DNA of 64,000 nt from JANQRZ01 sp965214485 (GCA_965214485.1 CBDCBW010000015.1:1-64000), one strand, 5' to 3'. Counted from the stretch's first letter, positions 1-8,475 are shown. The notes: a model not told the origin generated them from the letters alone. Program-made: numbers and translations.

Positions 1-759
1 CACCGCGCCGCCGCCGAGCGCGGCGAGCACGAGCCCGTCGCCCCACCCCCGCTCCGCCGAGGCGATCAGCCCGTACGTCAGCGCGCCGAAGCTGCCCGCA
101 GCGAGCGCCGCCCCGAGCCCGTCGAGCCGCCCCGCCGCGTCGGCGTCTCTGCTCTCGGGCACCTTCCCCACCGCGATCCCGAGCGTGACGAGCGCCACCG
201 GCACGACGACGAAAAACACCCACCGCCACGAGAAGGCGTCCACGAGCCACCCGCCGAGCACCGGCCCGAGGGCCGTCGTCAGCGCCGAGAACCCCGCCCA
301 CGTCCCAATCGCCCGCCCCCGCGCGGCCCCGTCGAACGCGGCGGAGATCAGCGCGAGCGAGTTGGGGACGAGCAGCGCCGCGCCCAGCCCCTGCACCGCG
401 CGCGCCGCGATCAGCCACCCCGTCGTCGGGGCCAGCCCGCAGCCGACGGACGCCGCCGTGAACACCCCCGTCCCCCACACAAACAGCCGCCGCCCGAAGC
501 GGTCGCCCGCCGAGCCGCCGACCAGGATCAGCGCGCCGAGGAAGAGCAGATAGGCGTTGAGCACCCACTGCATCTCGGCGACCGTCGCGCCCAACCCGCG
601 CTGCATCGCCGGCAGCGCGACGTTCACGACCGACCCGACGATGAAGGCGAGGCTCGACCCGCCGATCGTCGCGGCCAGCACCCAGGGCTTCGCCGCGTCG
701 GCGCACCCGTCGGGCGGGCCGGAGCGGATGACGCCTTCGTCGCAGGGGGCGCGGTGCAT
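1..759 (-). CDS. MFS drug-exporter family transporter (DHA2/EmrB-QacA type), 5' part only
   Basis: The reverse strand is open from an ATG at 759 to the window edge (253 codons) with no stop. It reads as a proton-driven multidrug exporter of the major facilitator superfamily. After a short polar head it has helix 1 (roughly residues 26-45), then the loop-2/3 motif GDRFGRR, a helix with VQGLGAALLVPNSLALI, the motif-C-like helix GPVLGGWLVD and FSWRWVFFVVVPVAL, which together are typical of the 14-helix DHA2 group. The C-terminal half lies outside the window, so length and substrate cannot be judged. It is divergent from the DUF971 gene, with 124 bp between the two starts. That gap holds an 18-nt tandem repeat. 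Family confidence is high; the substrate is unknown. Confidence 0.85.
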   Translation of the reverse strand, partial: MHRAPCDEGVIRSGPPDGCADAAKPWVLAATIGGSSLAFIVGSVVNVALPAMQRGLGATVAEMQWVLNAYLLFLGALILVGGSAGDRFGRRLFVWGTGVFTAASVGCGLAPTTGWLIAARAVQGLGAALLVPNSLALISAAFDGAARGRAIGTWAGFSALTTALGPVLGGWLVDAFSWRWVFFVVVPVALVTLGIAVGKVPESRDADAAGRLDGLGAALAAGSFGALTYGLIASAERGWGDGLVLAALGGGAV

Positions 760-811
760 CGGGGGGGCGGCAGAGCGGTGGACAGAAGGTACCCGTCGCG
801 CTACCTTAAGC

Positions 812-864
812 CGTCCCTTTTCGAACAGACGTCCCTTTTCGAACAGACGTCCCTTTTCGAACAG
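812..864. repeat. 18-nt tandem repeat, three copies
   Basis: The unit CGTCCCTTTTCGAACAGA repeats at 812, 830 and 848; the third copy loses its last base and runs into a degenerate fourth (CCGTCTCTTTTC). It fills most of the divergent promoter region between the MFS and DUF971 genes, so copy number could alter promoter spacing. Each unit contains TTCGAA. Confidence 0.9.
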
Positions 865-883
865 CCGTCTCTTTTCTCGCCCG

Positions 884-1195
884 ATGACCGCCCTCACCCC
901 CACCCGGATCACCGTCGAGCACGCCGCGCAGGAGCTGCGCGTTGCGTGGGCCGATGGGCACACGTCGGTCTATTCCTACGAGGGCCTTCGCCGCGCCTGT
1001 CCGTGCGTCGAGTGCCGAGGCGGGCACGGCAAGATGGCCGAGCCGGTGGACCCCGCCGTGTGGGGCCTGCCGAGCCTCCAGACCTACGAGCTGAAGGAGG
1101 TCCGCCCGGCGGGCAACTACGCCGTGCAGTTCGTCTGGGGTGACGGGCACGTCCACGGCGTGTGGTCGTGGCGCTACCTCCGCTCGCTGCGCTAG
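884..1195 (+). CDS. DUF971 (GBBH-like N-terminal domain) protein
   Basis: This 103-residue protein is a single DUF971 domain, the small zinc-binding fold also found at the N-terminus of gamma-butyrobetaine hydroxylase. The diagnostic run is present: an early 'LRVAWADGHTSVYSYEGLR' strand pair, the cysteine cluster ACPCVECRGGHG (around residue 40), and a C-terminal 'YAVQFVWGDGHVHGVWSWRYLR'. Free-standing DUF971 proteins are usually 90-130 residues and are often linked genetically to Fe-S cluster carriers of the Mrp/ApbC type; none is seen here. I chose the ATG at 884 because the reading frame upstream of it encodes only the tandem repeat and low-complexity sequence. Its TAG stop shares a CTAG with the convergent cyclase gene. 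Biochemical role unknown. Confidence 0.85.
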   Translation: MTALTPTRITVEHAAQELRVAWADGHTSVYSYEGLRRACPCVECRGGHGKMAEPVDPAVWGLPSLQTYELKEVRPAGNYAVQFVWGDGHVHGVWSWRYLRSLR

Positions 1196-4100
1196 CGCGC
1201 GGGCGAGCCGCCGAGCGCGTGGGCCTCGGCGCGGCCCACGGCCCCGTCGCCGCTGGGTGCCGGGTTCCGGTCCGGGCTGACGGGGAAGGCAGCGACGGGG
1301 GCGGCGATGCCCTTGAGGTGGTGCTCCGTCGGTGCGCCGAAGGCGAAGGCGTCTTGCACGAGGTCCCGGACCGGCTGCGAGACCAGGACCTCGCCCGGCG
1401 TGCACGCCCCCTCGAGCCGCGAGGCGAGGTTCACCCCTTGCCCGATGGCCGTGTGCTCGACGAGGTCGTCCGAGCCGAAGTTGCCCACCGTCACCTCGCC
1501 CTGGTGGACGCCCATGCGGATGGCGACGCGGTGCCCCAGCCCGCCGTCGGCCCACTGCGCGGCGAGGCCCTCCATCGCGCGCTGCATGGCGAGGCCCATG
1601 CGCACCGCCTGCCGCGCCTGCGCCTCGGGCGGCATCTCGTCCACGGCCCCGAAGAGCACCATGATGCCGTCGCCCATGAACTTGTCGAGCGTCCCGCCGT
1701 GCTCCTCGACGAGGCCGACCATCACGTTGAGATACTCATTCAGCAGCCGGGTGACGACGGCGGGCGGCGTGGTGTCGGAGAGCCGGGTGAAGCCCGTGAG
1801 GTCGGAGAAGAAGACGGTCACGGTCCGGCGCTCGCTGCTGACGCGGACGTCCTCGTCGGCGCTCAGGATGCGGTCCACGACCTTCTTGGGGAAGAACTTC
1901 CGCAGGCGCGAGCCGCGGAGGATTTCTTCGAGCTGGTCGCGGACCTTCTGTTCGAGGCTGCGGTTGAGCGCGGCGAGCTCGTCGGCCTGCGCCTCGACGA
2001 TGCCTTTCTGCTCGGCGAGCTCCGCCGTGCGCTCGTCCACGACGCGTTCGAGGTGCTCGGCGCGCGCCTGAAGCTGGCGCACCCGGAGGCGGTAGCCGCC
2101 GAAGGCCGCGAGGCCGGCCAGGAGGACGCAGACGGCCTGGAACCACGCCGTCTGCCAGAAGTGCGGCAGGAGCCGGAAGGCGACGCTCGCGCCGGTGTCG
2201 TTCCAGACCCCGTCGTTGTTGGCGGCCTGCACGCGGAAGGTGTAGTGCCCCGGCGCGAGGTCGGTGTAGTACGCCTCGCGGCGGCTGCCGGCCTCGGTCC
2301 AGCGGCGGTCGCGCCCGTCGAGGATGAAGCGGTGGCGGACCGCGCCGGGGGCGAGGAACGACAGGCCGGCGTAGTCGAACTCGAACTCGCTGCTCCCCGC
2401 CGCGAGCACGAGCGGCGCGCCCTCGGCGAGCGGAACCGCCGCGCCGTCCACGAGCACGCGCTGCACCACTACCGGCGGCGGCAGCGGGTTCTGCCTGATC
2501 GCGGCTGGGTCGATCGCCGCGATGCCGGCGGCAGTGGCGAACCACAGCGAGCCGTCGGCGGCGACGGCTCCGGCGGGCTGCACGCCGCCGTTGGCCTCCG
2601 CCGTCCGCAGCCCGTCGGCCGTGCCGAAGGCGGTGGGCTCGGCAGCCTCCGCCTCACCGCGCGCGGCGCGCTCGAGGCCCCCCGGCGTGACGTAGAAGAT
2701 GCCCCGGTTCGAGCTGAGCCAGAGGCGTCCCTGCCGGTCTTCGAGGATCTGGAAGATGCCGTCGCTGAGGAGCCCCTCCTGCGTCGTGAACCGGTCCGCC
2801 GCGAAGCCCTCGCCCGAGGGGCGGACGCGGGCGAGCCCGTCGCCGTCGGTCCCCACCCAGAGCGCGTCGCCGGCGGGATGGAGCGTCAGCACGACGGCCC
2901 CGGCGAGGTCCGGGTAGTGCTCGAACGTGCCCTCCCCCGCCTGCGCCAGCTCGTAGCGGAACAGCCCGTCGCCGTACGTCCCCGTCCACAGCGCCCCGTC
3001 GCTGGTCTCGGCGAGCGCGATGACCGGGGCCTCGGGCCCGTCGCCCACGGGCTCGATCCGGCCCTCGCGCCAGCGGCTCAGCCCGCTGTCCGTCCCGATC
3101 CACAGCGTGCCGCCGGCGTCCTCGTAGAGCGTGAGCACGAACGGGTCCGGCAGCCCGTCCGCCTCGCCGAAGCACGCCAGGCTTCCGAGGCTCGCCTCGC
3201 TGAACCGGCACAGCCCCTCCCCGTCGATCCCGACCCAGAGCGTGCCGTCGCGCGTAGTGTAGACGACCGAGGCGTGGTCGCTGGGCAGCCCGTCGGCGGT
3301 GGTGAGCGTGCGCGTGACGCGCCCGCCTTCGATGCGGGCGACGCCGCCGCCGTCGGTGGCGGCCCAGACGCCGCCGCCGGGGGCGGCCGTGACGGAGTAG
3401 CTCATGTCCGCGCCCAGCCCCTCCGGCGTCCCGAAGGGGGTGAACTTGGCGTCGCGGAGCCGGGCCAGGCCGCTGCCGATGGTCCCGACCCAGAGGCTGC
3501 CCTCGCGGTCCTGGAGGAGCGCGCGGACGATGCCGAGGTCCGCGCCCGCCGCCGTCCCGAGCGCGTCGGTCGCGCCGGGGTGGAGGCGGGTCAGCCCCGC
3601 GCCGTAGGTCCCGACCCACAGGCTCCCGGCGGCGTCCTCGGTGAGGGCCGAGACCTCGAGGCCGTCGAAGCGCTCGCTGCCCGGCGGCGCGGCGAGCGCC
3701 CCGCCGCGGAGCGCGCCCAGCCCGCCGAGCGTGCCGATCCAGAGGGTCCCGTCGGCGGCCTCGTGGAGCGCCGTCACCGGCTCGGCCGCCGCCCCACCGA
3801 GCGCGGCCATCGACCTGGCCTGGCCGTGCTCGAAGCGGGCCAGCCCCGCCCGCGTACCGAGCCAGAGCGCGCCGTCGCGCGCCGGGACCAGCCGCCGCAC
3901 GTAGGGGTCTTCGAGGCCGGCCTCCTCGGCGTAGCAGGTGAACCGAGCGCCTGCGCTGGAGGCCGGCGTTTCGCCGGGCGTGAGCACGCAGAGGCCGGCG
4001 CGCGTCCCGACCCACACCCGGCCGGCCGCGTCGAGGGCGACGGCTGCGACGGTCGTGCTCGGCAGGCCGTGCGCCTCGCCGTAGGCCGTCGCCCCCAGGT

Positions 4101-4476
4101 CTCGGTCGAGGTAGACGAGGCCGCCGTCCCGGGTGCCGACCCAGAGGCCGCCCTCGGCGTCGGCGGCCAGGGCCATCACCCGGTTATCACTCATGCCTTC
4201 GGTGGCGCGCGCGTCTACGGTCTCGAAGCGGACGCCGTCGAAGCGGGCCAGGCCCTCGTGGGTGCCGAGCCAGAGGTGCCCGTCGGCCGTCTGCGCGATG
4301 GCCTCGACGGTGCTCTGCGGCAGCCCGTCCTCCATCCCCCACGCGTCGGCGGCGTACTGCGACGGGGCCTTGGCCGGGTCGAGGGTGCCCGTCGAGTGGG
4401 CACTCCGCTGGGCGAGGGCCGGGGCGGTGAGCGTGCCCGCGAGTGCGAGCAGGGCAACATAGAGGCGAGGACGCAT
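1192..4476 (-). CDS. Two-component-type propeller sensor fused to class III adenylate/guanylate cyclase
   Basis: This 1094-residue protein looks like a transmembrane sensor that makes a cyclic nucleotide. A signal peptide (first ~23 residues, ending ALAQ) leads to a large periplasmic region of Reg_prop repeats with recurrent 'LWVGTxxGLxRxxG' strands, forming two seven-bladed propellers as in hybrid two-component systems. A Y_Y_Y domain follows (VRHRFILDGRDRRWTEAG; LAPGHYTFRVQAAN), then one membrane helix near residue 785, a coiled coil, and the catalytic domain. That domain has both metal aspartates (FFSDLTGFT and FMGDG) and the NLASRLE transition-state Asn/Arg. Lys in LDKFMGD and Thr in HTAIG favour ATP over GTP. 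Normally this ectodomain feeds a histidine kinase; fusion to a cyclase is the unusual part. The ATG at 4476 is chosen because it directly starts the signal peptide. Confidence 0.88.
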   Translation of the reverse strand: MRPRLYVALLALAGTLTAPALAQRSAHSTGTLDPAKAPSQYAADAWGMEDGLPQSTVEAIAQTADGHLWLGTHEGLARFDGVRFETVDARATEGMSDNRVMALAADAEGGLWVGTRDGGLVYLDRDLGATAYGEAHGLPSTTVAAVALDAAGRVWVGTRAGLCVLTPGETPASSAGARFTCYAEEAGLEDPYVRRLVPARDGALWLGTRAGLARFEHGQARSMAALGGAAAEPVTALHEAADGTLWIGTLGGLGALRGGALAAPPGSERFDGLEVSALTEDAAGSLWVGTYGAGLTRLHPGATDALGTAAGADLGIVRALLQDREGSLWVGTIGSGLARLRDAKFTPFGTPEGLGADMSYSVTAAPGGGVWAATDGGGVARIEGGRVTRTLTTADGLPSDHASVVYTTRDGTLWVGIDGEGLCRFSEASLGSLACFGEADGLPDPFVLTLYEDAGGTLWIGTDSGLSRWREGRIEPVGDGPEAPVIALAETSDGALWTGTYGDGLFRYELAQAGEGTFEHYPDLAGAVVLTLHPAGDALWVGTDGDGLARVRPSGEGFAADRFTTQEGLLSDGIFQILEDRQGRLWLSSNRGIFYVTPGGLERAARGEAEAAEPTAFGTADGLRTAEANGGVQPAGAVAADGSLWFATAAGIAAIDPAAIRQNPLPPPVVVQRVLVDGAAVPLAEGAPLVLAAGSSEFEFDYAGLSFLAPGAVRHRFILDGRDRRWTEAGSRREAYYTDLAPGHYTFRVQAANNDGVWNDTGASVAFRLLPHFWQTAWFQAVCVLLAGLAAFGGYRLRVRQLQARAEHLERVVDERTAELAEQKGIVEAQADELAALNRSLEQKVRDQLEEILRGSRLRKFFPKKVVDRILSADEDVRVSSERRTVTVFFSDLTGFTRLSDTTPPAVVTRLLNEYLNVMVGLVEEHGGTLDKFMGDGIMVLFGAVDEMPPEAQARQAVRMGLAMQRAMEGLAAQWADGGLGHRVAIRMGVHQGEVTVGNFGSDDLVEHTAIGQGVNLASRLEGACTPGEVLVSQPVRDLVQDAFAFGAPTEHHLKGIAAPVAAFPVSPDRNPAPSGDGAVGRAEAHALGGSPAR

Positions 4477-4640
4477 TACGGAGGAGGCGGGGGACCGGCC
4501 CCGTGACAAGGATGGTACCGGGCACCCTTACGTATAGCGCGCGCGGGGACCGGCCCCCACCGGCGGGCGCATTCGCCGGTGGAGGCGCGCGGTGCTGGCG
4601 TAACGGTGCCTCCCGCCCGGCCCACCTTATTCCTTTCTAC

Positions 4641-4985
4641 CCCTGAGCACGCAGATTCTACCTGCCGGCGAGGACCCCATTGCCCAGGCCGAGACGCCAG
4701 TTATAGCGCCTCAGATGCGCCAAACCTCTATCTCACCGTGAGCCTGGCTCGCTTTACCGGCGCTCACCGTCTGGCCGGCGAACCACCGAGCGCGATTGAA
4801 CCGAAGTGAGACGGGTTCTCACGCTGAGCCCCACGTCGCTTCACCGAGCGCAGACGGTACGGCCGGTGGAGAGCCTCGGAAGCTGAACCCGAAAAGCTGC
4901 CTCAGACTGAGAACCAGGCCGCACCGCGCCGCCATGGGCAGGCGGCTTGCGTCTGCTGGCTGCACATCACCAACCCACGCCTACC
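4641..4985 (+). promoter_or_regulatory. Conserved ~340-nt leader, copy A, upstream of subtilase A
   Basis: This segment is related along its length to the DNA before the next two subtilase genes, beginning near a shared GCAGATTCTAC and running to the start codon. Visible structure includes CTCACCGTGAG (an 11-nt dyad near 4733), a hairpin GTGAGA/TCTCAC at 4806-4822, and TGAGAACC at 4908-4915 that can instead pair with GGTTCTCA at 4814-4821. The last two share the TTCTCA strand, so they are mutually exclusive. Whether the promoter, an RNA switch or operators lie here cannot be told from sequence. It also holds an 8-codon reading frame, MRQTSISP, shared in kind with copy B. Confidence 0.6.
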
Positions 4986-6443
4986 ATGTTCAAGCGCTCG
5001 CTTCTCCTCCTTACCGCTCTCCTGCTGCCGGCCCTCACGGGCTGCGACACCCTCACGGACTCCGCAGACGCGGCCCTCACCGCGCCGGAGGCGGCACCGG
5101 CCGACGCCCAGTCCAAGCTCCGGCACTGGGACCTCCTCGAAACCGCCGCTGCCGGGGCTGCCCACCGGGGTGACGGCGCGGACGCTGACTCGGTCGACTT
5201 TATCCTTTCCTTTGCGAACGGCGTCACCGACCCCGTCCTCGCTTCGGAGATCGTCTTCAGCACGCAAGGGGTGAAGACGCGGACCTACTTCCGCGACACC
5301 TTCACCGGCGTCGCCGCTACGATCTCCACCGAGGAGCTCGACGCCTTCCTCGACGAGGCCGTCCAGAGCGATCTCGTCGAGTCCGTCGAGCCCGACGTCA
5401 CGATCGTCCCCCCGCCTGAGGACGCCGACTACATCCAGATTGGAGGGCACGGCGACGATGACGACGATGACGACGGCGACGACGACGGCGACCGCCAGGG
5501 CTTCGGCAATGTCCCCGCCTTCTACGCGGAGAGGATGCCCTTCGAAGCCGGTCCGGGCGCGATGAGCAGGGGCGGCGACGATGACGACGATGACGACCGC
5601 CGCCAGCTCCTGCCCTGGAACGTCCAGCGGATCGGGGGCGACCGCAGCTCAGCGCGCTCCGGCAACGGGTGGGGGCGCGTGGACGTGGACGTCTACGTCA
5701 TTGACGGGCCTATCCGCCACCCGGACCTCAACGTCGTCGAGCGGGTGAACCTCCTCCCGGCGGGTACGCCGAGCGCCTCGACGCTGCACGGCACCCACGT
5801 CGCCGGCACGATTGCGGCGCTCGACAACCGCCAGGGGGTCGTCGGCGTCGCCCCAGGCGCGCGTATCCACTCGCTCGAGGTCCTCGACGCGGACGGGGCC
5901 GCGAAGCTCTCCGTGCTCGTCGACGCCGTGGAGCTCGTCACGCAGCGGAAGCTGGCCGCGCCCGACCGCCCCATCGTCGTGAACATCAGCCTGGGCGTGG
6001 ACCTCGGCTCGACGGCCTACAACGCGCTCGACGAAGCGGTGGAGAGCGCACTCGAGGCCGGCGTCGTCGTCGTCGTCTCGGCCGGCAACGGGGGCGTGGA
6101 CGCGGCGACGTACTCGCCGGCGCACGTCGAGGGTGCCATCACGGTCGGAGCTTACACCGGCTTTCACTTCCTGGCCCCGTTCTCGAACTACGGCCGCTTC
6201 GTGGACCTCCTCGCGCCCGGTGCCGCCGTGGTCTCGACAGCCGACGGCGGGCGCTACGCGAAGATGTCCGGGACCTCGATGGCGGCCCCGCACGTGACCG
6301 GCGTTGTGGCTCTCTACCTCGACCGGCACCCGGCGGCCACGCCTGCCCAGGTCCGGGCGCAGCTCGTGCAGCGCAGCTGGCGCGCCGTCTGGCACGTTCC
6401 TCCCAGCACCACCCTGCAAGGCGTCGCGGCTCACGCTTTCTAG
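4986..6443 (+). CDS. Subtilisin-like serine protease lipoprotein A (S8 family, poly-Asp linkers)
   Basis: A 485-residue predicted surface lipoprotein protease. The signal peptide ends in lipobox LTGC with Cys20. An inhibitor-I9-like prodomain follows (about 60-140: SVDFILSFANGV ... GVKTRTYFRDTFTGVAATI). The S8 catalytic domain carries Asp in DVYVIDGPI, His in LHGTHVAG and Ser in MSGTSMAAPHV, plus the oxyanion region NISLGVDLGS and SAGNGG. The linker between prodomain and protease holds two runs of seven aspartates, absent from its paralogues, which may bind calcium. It is the first of three tandem paralogues. An in-frame TTG 13 codons upstream would extend the protein, and that extension is similar in all three genes, so the start is not fully settled; the ATG gives a standard lipoprotein signal. 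A strong terminator follows. Confidence 0.9.
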   Translation: MFKRSLLLLTALLLPALTGCDTLTDSADAALTAPEAAPADAQSKLRHWDLLETAAAGAAHRGDGADADSVDFILSFANGVTDPVLASEIVFSTQGVKTRTYFRDTFTGVAATISTEELDAFLDEAVQSDLVESVEPDVTIVPPPEDADYIQIGGHGDDDDDDDGDDDGDRQGFGNVPAFYAERMPFEAGPGAMSRGGDDDDDDDRRQLLPWNVQRIGGDRSSARSGNGWGRVDVDVYVIDGPIRHPDLNVVERVNLLPAGTPSASTLHGTHVAGTIAALDNRQGVVGVAPGARIHSLEVLDADGAAKLSVLVDAVELVTQRKLAAPDRPIVVNISLGVDLGSTAYNALDEAVESALEAGVVVVVSAGNGGVDAATYSPAHVEGAITVGAYTGFHFLAPFSNYGRFVDLLAPGAAVVSTADGGRYAKMSGTSMAAPHVTGVVALYLDRHPAATPAQVRAQLVQRSWRAVWHVPPSTTLQGVAAHAF

Positions 6444-6488
6444 CTAAGCCATAACCATCGCCGCGCGTAAGTGAGCGGCCCAAAAAGA

Positions 6489-6526
6489 AGCGGCGGTAAG
6501 GGGTCCCCCTGCCGCCGCTCCTTTTT
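6489..6526 (+). terminator. Rho-independent terminator after subtilase A
   Basis: Stem AGCGGCGG (6489-6496) pairs with CCGCCGCT (6512-6519), with an inner AGGGG/CCCCT extension, followed by CCTTTTTG. It shows that the subtilase genes are separate transcripts. Confidence 0.9.
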
Positions 6527-6756
6527 GTCTCGGGGGAGGCGTGATGCGTGAACCCGACTCCCGACGTTTCTGCGGGCACCCTCACGCATCACGGATCATC
6601 TCCTGCCTATCCTGACGTCAGCCACTTGAATCCGTAAGGGGGTCCGCAGGAACGCTGGAAGCTGCTCTCACTACGGGTTACCGGGCTGTCCCGACGTCGG
6701 TGTGCGGCCGCGCCCCGAAGCGCTCCGCCCCTGGCTCCCGTCTCGCTCCTCTCTAT

Positions 6757-7102
6757 CTCCGGGCGCGCAGATTCTACGTGTCCTTGTCAACCCCGCTCCA
6801 CTGTGCCAGAGCGCCGATTCTGCCCCCCTCGATGCGCCAAACCTCCATCTCACTGTGAGCCACACTCGTTTCGTTCGCGCTCGCTGTCTCGGCAACCAGC
6901 CGTCGGAACGACCTGAACCGAAGCGAGACAGGTTCTCATGCTGAGTCTCACGCCGCTTCACCGAGGGCAGCCGTCACGGGCCGTGGAGAACCCCCGAGGC
7001 TGAACCCGAAAAGCTGCCCCAGACTGAGAAACGGGCCGCCCGGTACCCAGACGGGCAGACGAATTGCGTCTGCTGGCTGCACATCACCAACCCACGCCTA
7101 TC
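6757..7102 (+). promoter_or_regulatory. Conserved ~340-nt leader, copy B, upstream of subtilase B
   Basis: Closest to copy A: long stretches such as GATGCGCCAAACCTC, CTGAACCCGAAAAGCTGCC and the last ~40 nt before the start are nearly identical. The dyad CTCACTGTGAG is kept with a changed centre base. The hairpin equivalent to 4806-4822 is weaker here (GAGA/TCTC, 6925-6937), while the downstream partner ACTGAGAAAC is retained. The left boundary is approximate. Confidence 0.6.
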
Positions 7103-8437
7103 ATGCTCAAACGCTCGCTCCTCCTCCTGACTGCCCTCCTGCTGCCGGCGCTCGCCGGCTGCGACACCTTCACGGACATGCCGGACGCGGACGCCCCCGT
7201 ACCGGCCGATCCGCAGGAGAAGCTCCGCCACTGGGACCTTCTCGAGAGCGCCCGCACCGTGACCGCCCGCAAAGGCGACGGCGAGGGGGCCGACTCGGTG
7301 GGCTTCATCGTGACGTTTTCCAACCTCGTGGGCGACCCCGAGGCCGCGGCGGACCAGCTCTTCCACGCGCAGGGCGTGAAGGTGCGGACGTACTACCGGG
7401 ACTCGTTCGTGGGCGTTGCCGTCACGGCGTCGGCGGACAGCCTCTACGACATTCTCAACGACGTGCTCGAGAGCGATTCCGTCGCCACCGTCGAGCCGGA
7501 CGTGGCGATGCAGCCGCCGGTGGACGAAGCGGACTACGTCACCCTCCTTACCCACCAGGACCCGGGGCACGAAGGACACAACCACGAGCACCACGGGCAA
7601 CGCCTCCCGTGGAACCTCAAGCGCGTCGAGGCTCACCACAGCTCGGCCGAGTCGGGCGACGGGGAGGGCAGCGTCGACATCGACGTGTACGTCATCGACG
7701 GCCCCATCGCGCACCCCGACCTCAACGTCGTCGAGCGGGTGCGCTTCCTGGACGAGCACGCCCTACCGGCGACTCCGCTGCACGGCACCCACGTGGCCGG
7801 CATCATCGCGGCACGCGACAACAGCGAGGGCGTCGTCGGGGTCGCGCCGGGCGCGCGGATCCACTCGCTCGAAGTCCTCGACGCTGAGGGCACGGCGACG
7901 CTCTCGGCCCTCCTCCGCGCCGTCGAGCTCGTGATGACGCGGAAGCTGGCCGAGCCTGCCCGGCCGCTCGTCGTCAACATGAGCATCGGCGTGGACATCG
8001 GCTCCTCGGAGATGAACGCGCTCGACGAGGCGGTGGAGGCGGCGACCAACGCCGGCGTCGTCTTCGTCGTCTCGGCGGGGAACGGGCGCCTCGACGCGGG
8101 CACCTTCTCCCCGGCCCACGCGCCCGGTGCCATCACCGTCGGCGCGAGCGACCCCTACGACCACTTCGCCGACACCTTCTCGAACCACGGCGCGGTGGTG
8201 GACCTCTTCGCCCCCGGCGTGGACGTCCTCTCGACGGCTGACGACGGCCGCTACGCCGTCCTCTCCGGCACTTCGATGGCGACGCCCCACGTGGCCGGTG
8301 CCGCCGCCCTCATCCTGGCCGAGCACCCGGACTGGACCCCTGCGCAAGTCCTCGACCGGATACTCGACAAGTCCAAGAAGATCGGAGAGGAACCCAGCGG
8401 GACGACCGACGCCCGCCTCAAGCTGAAGGACTTCTGA
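7103..8437 (+). CDS. Subtilisin-like serine protease lipoprotein B (S8 family, His-rich linker)
   Basis: A 444-residue paralogue of the preceding gene with the same order: lipobox LAGC (Cys20), I9-like prodomain (SVGFIVTFSNLV ... VKVRTYYRDSFVGVAVTA), then an S8 domain with DVYVIDGPI, LHGTHVAG and LSGTSMATPHV. The linker that is poly-Asp in copy A is here a histidine/glutamate stretch (HEGHNHEHHG), which suggests a different metal or pH response. The prodomain resembles those that act as intramolecular chaperones and are cut off on maturation. The ATG gives a clean lipoprotein signal; the upstream in-frame TTG extension reads almost identically to that of copy A. Confidence 0.9.
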   Translation: MLKRSLLLLTALLLPALAGCDTFTDMPDADAPVPADPQEKLRHWDLLESARTVTARKGDGEGADSVGFIVTFSNLVGDPEAAADQLFHAQGVKVRTYYRDSFVGVAVTASADSLYDILNDVLESDSVATVEPDVAMQPPVDEADYVTLLTHQDPGHEGHNHEHHGQRLPWNLKRVEAHHSSAESGDGEGSVDIDVYVIDGPIAHPDLNVVERVRFLDEHALPATPLHGTHVAGIIAARDNSEGVVGVAPGARIHSLEVLDAEGTATLSALLRAVELVMTRKLAEPARPLVVNMSIGVDIGSSEMNALDEAVEAATNAGVVFVVSAGNGRLDAGTFSPAHAPGAITVGASDPYDHFADTFSNHGAVVDLFAPGVDVLSTADDGRYAVLSGTSMATPHVAGAAALILAEHPDWTPAQVLDRILDKSKKIGEEPSGTTDARLKLKDF

Positions 8438-8475
8438 GGGTCCCTACGCTGATCGCAGCTTCACCCAGAACACTT

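Noticed and set aside
1162..4506. An 1114-codon plus-strand frame opposite the cyclase
   Set aside because: Low-complexity Ala/Arg/Gly/Val composition with no motifs, and exactly antisense to a protein with clear domains.
4806..4915. A known riboswitch in the subtilase leader
   Set aside because: I looked for TPP, cobalamin, FMN, SAM, lysine and c-di-GMP-I consensus sequences and none fits; a covariance-model search would be decisive.
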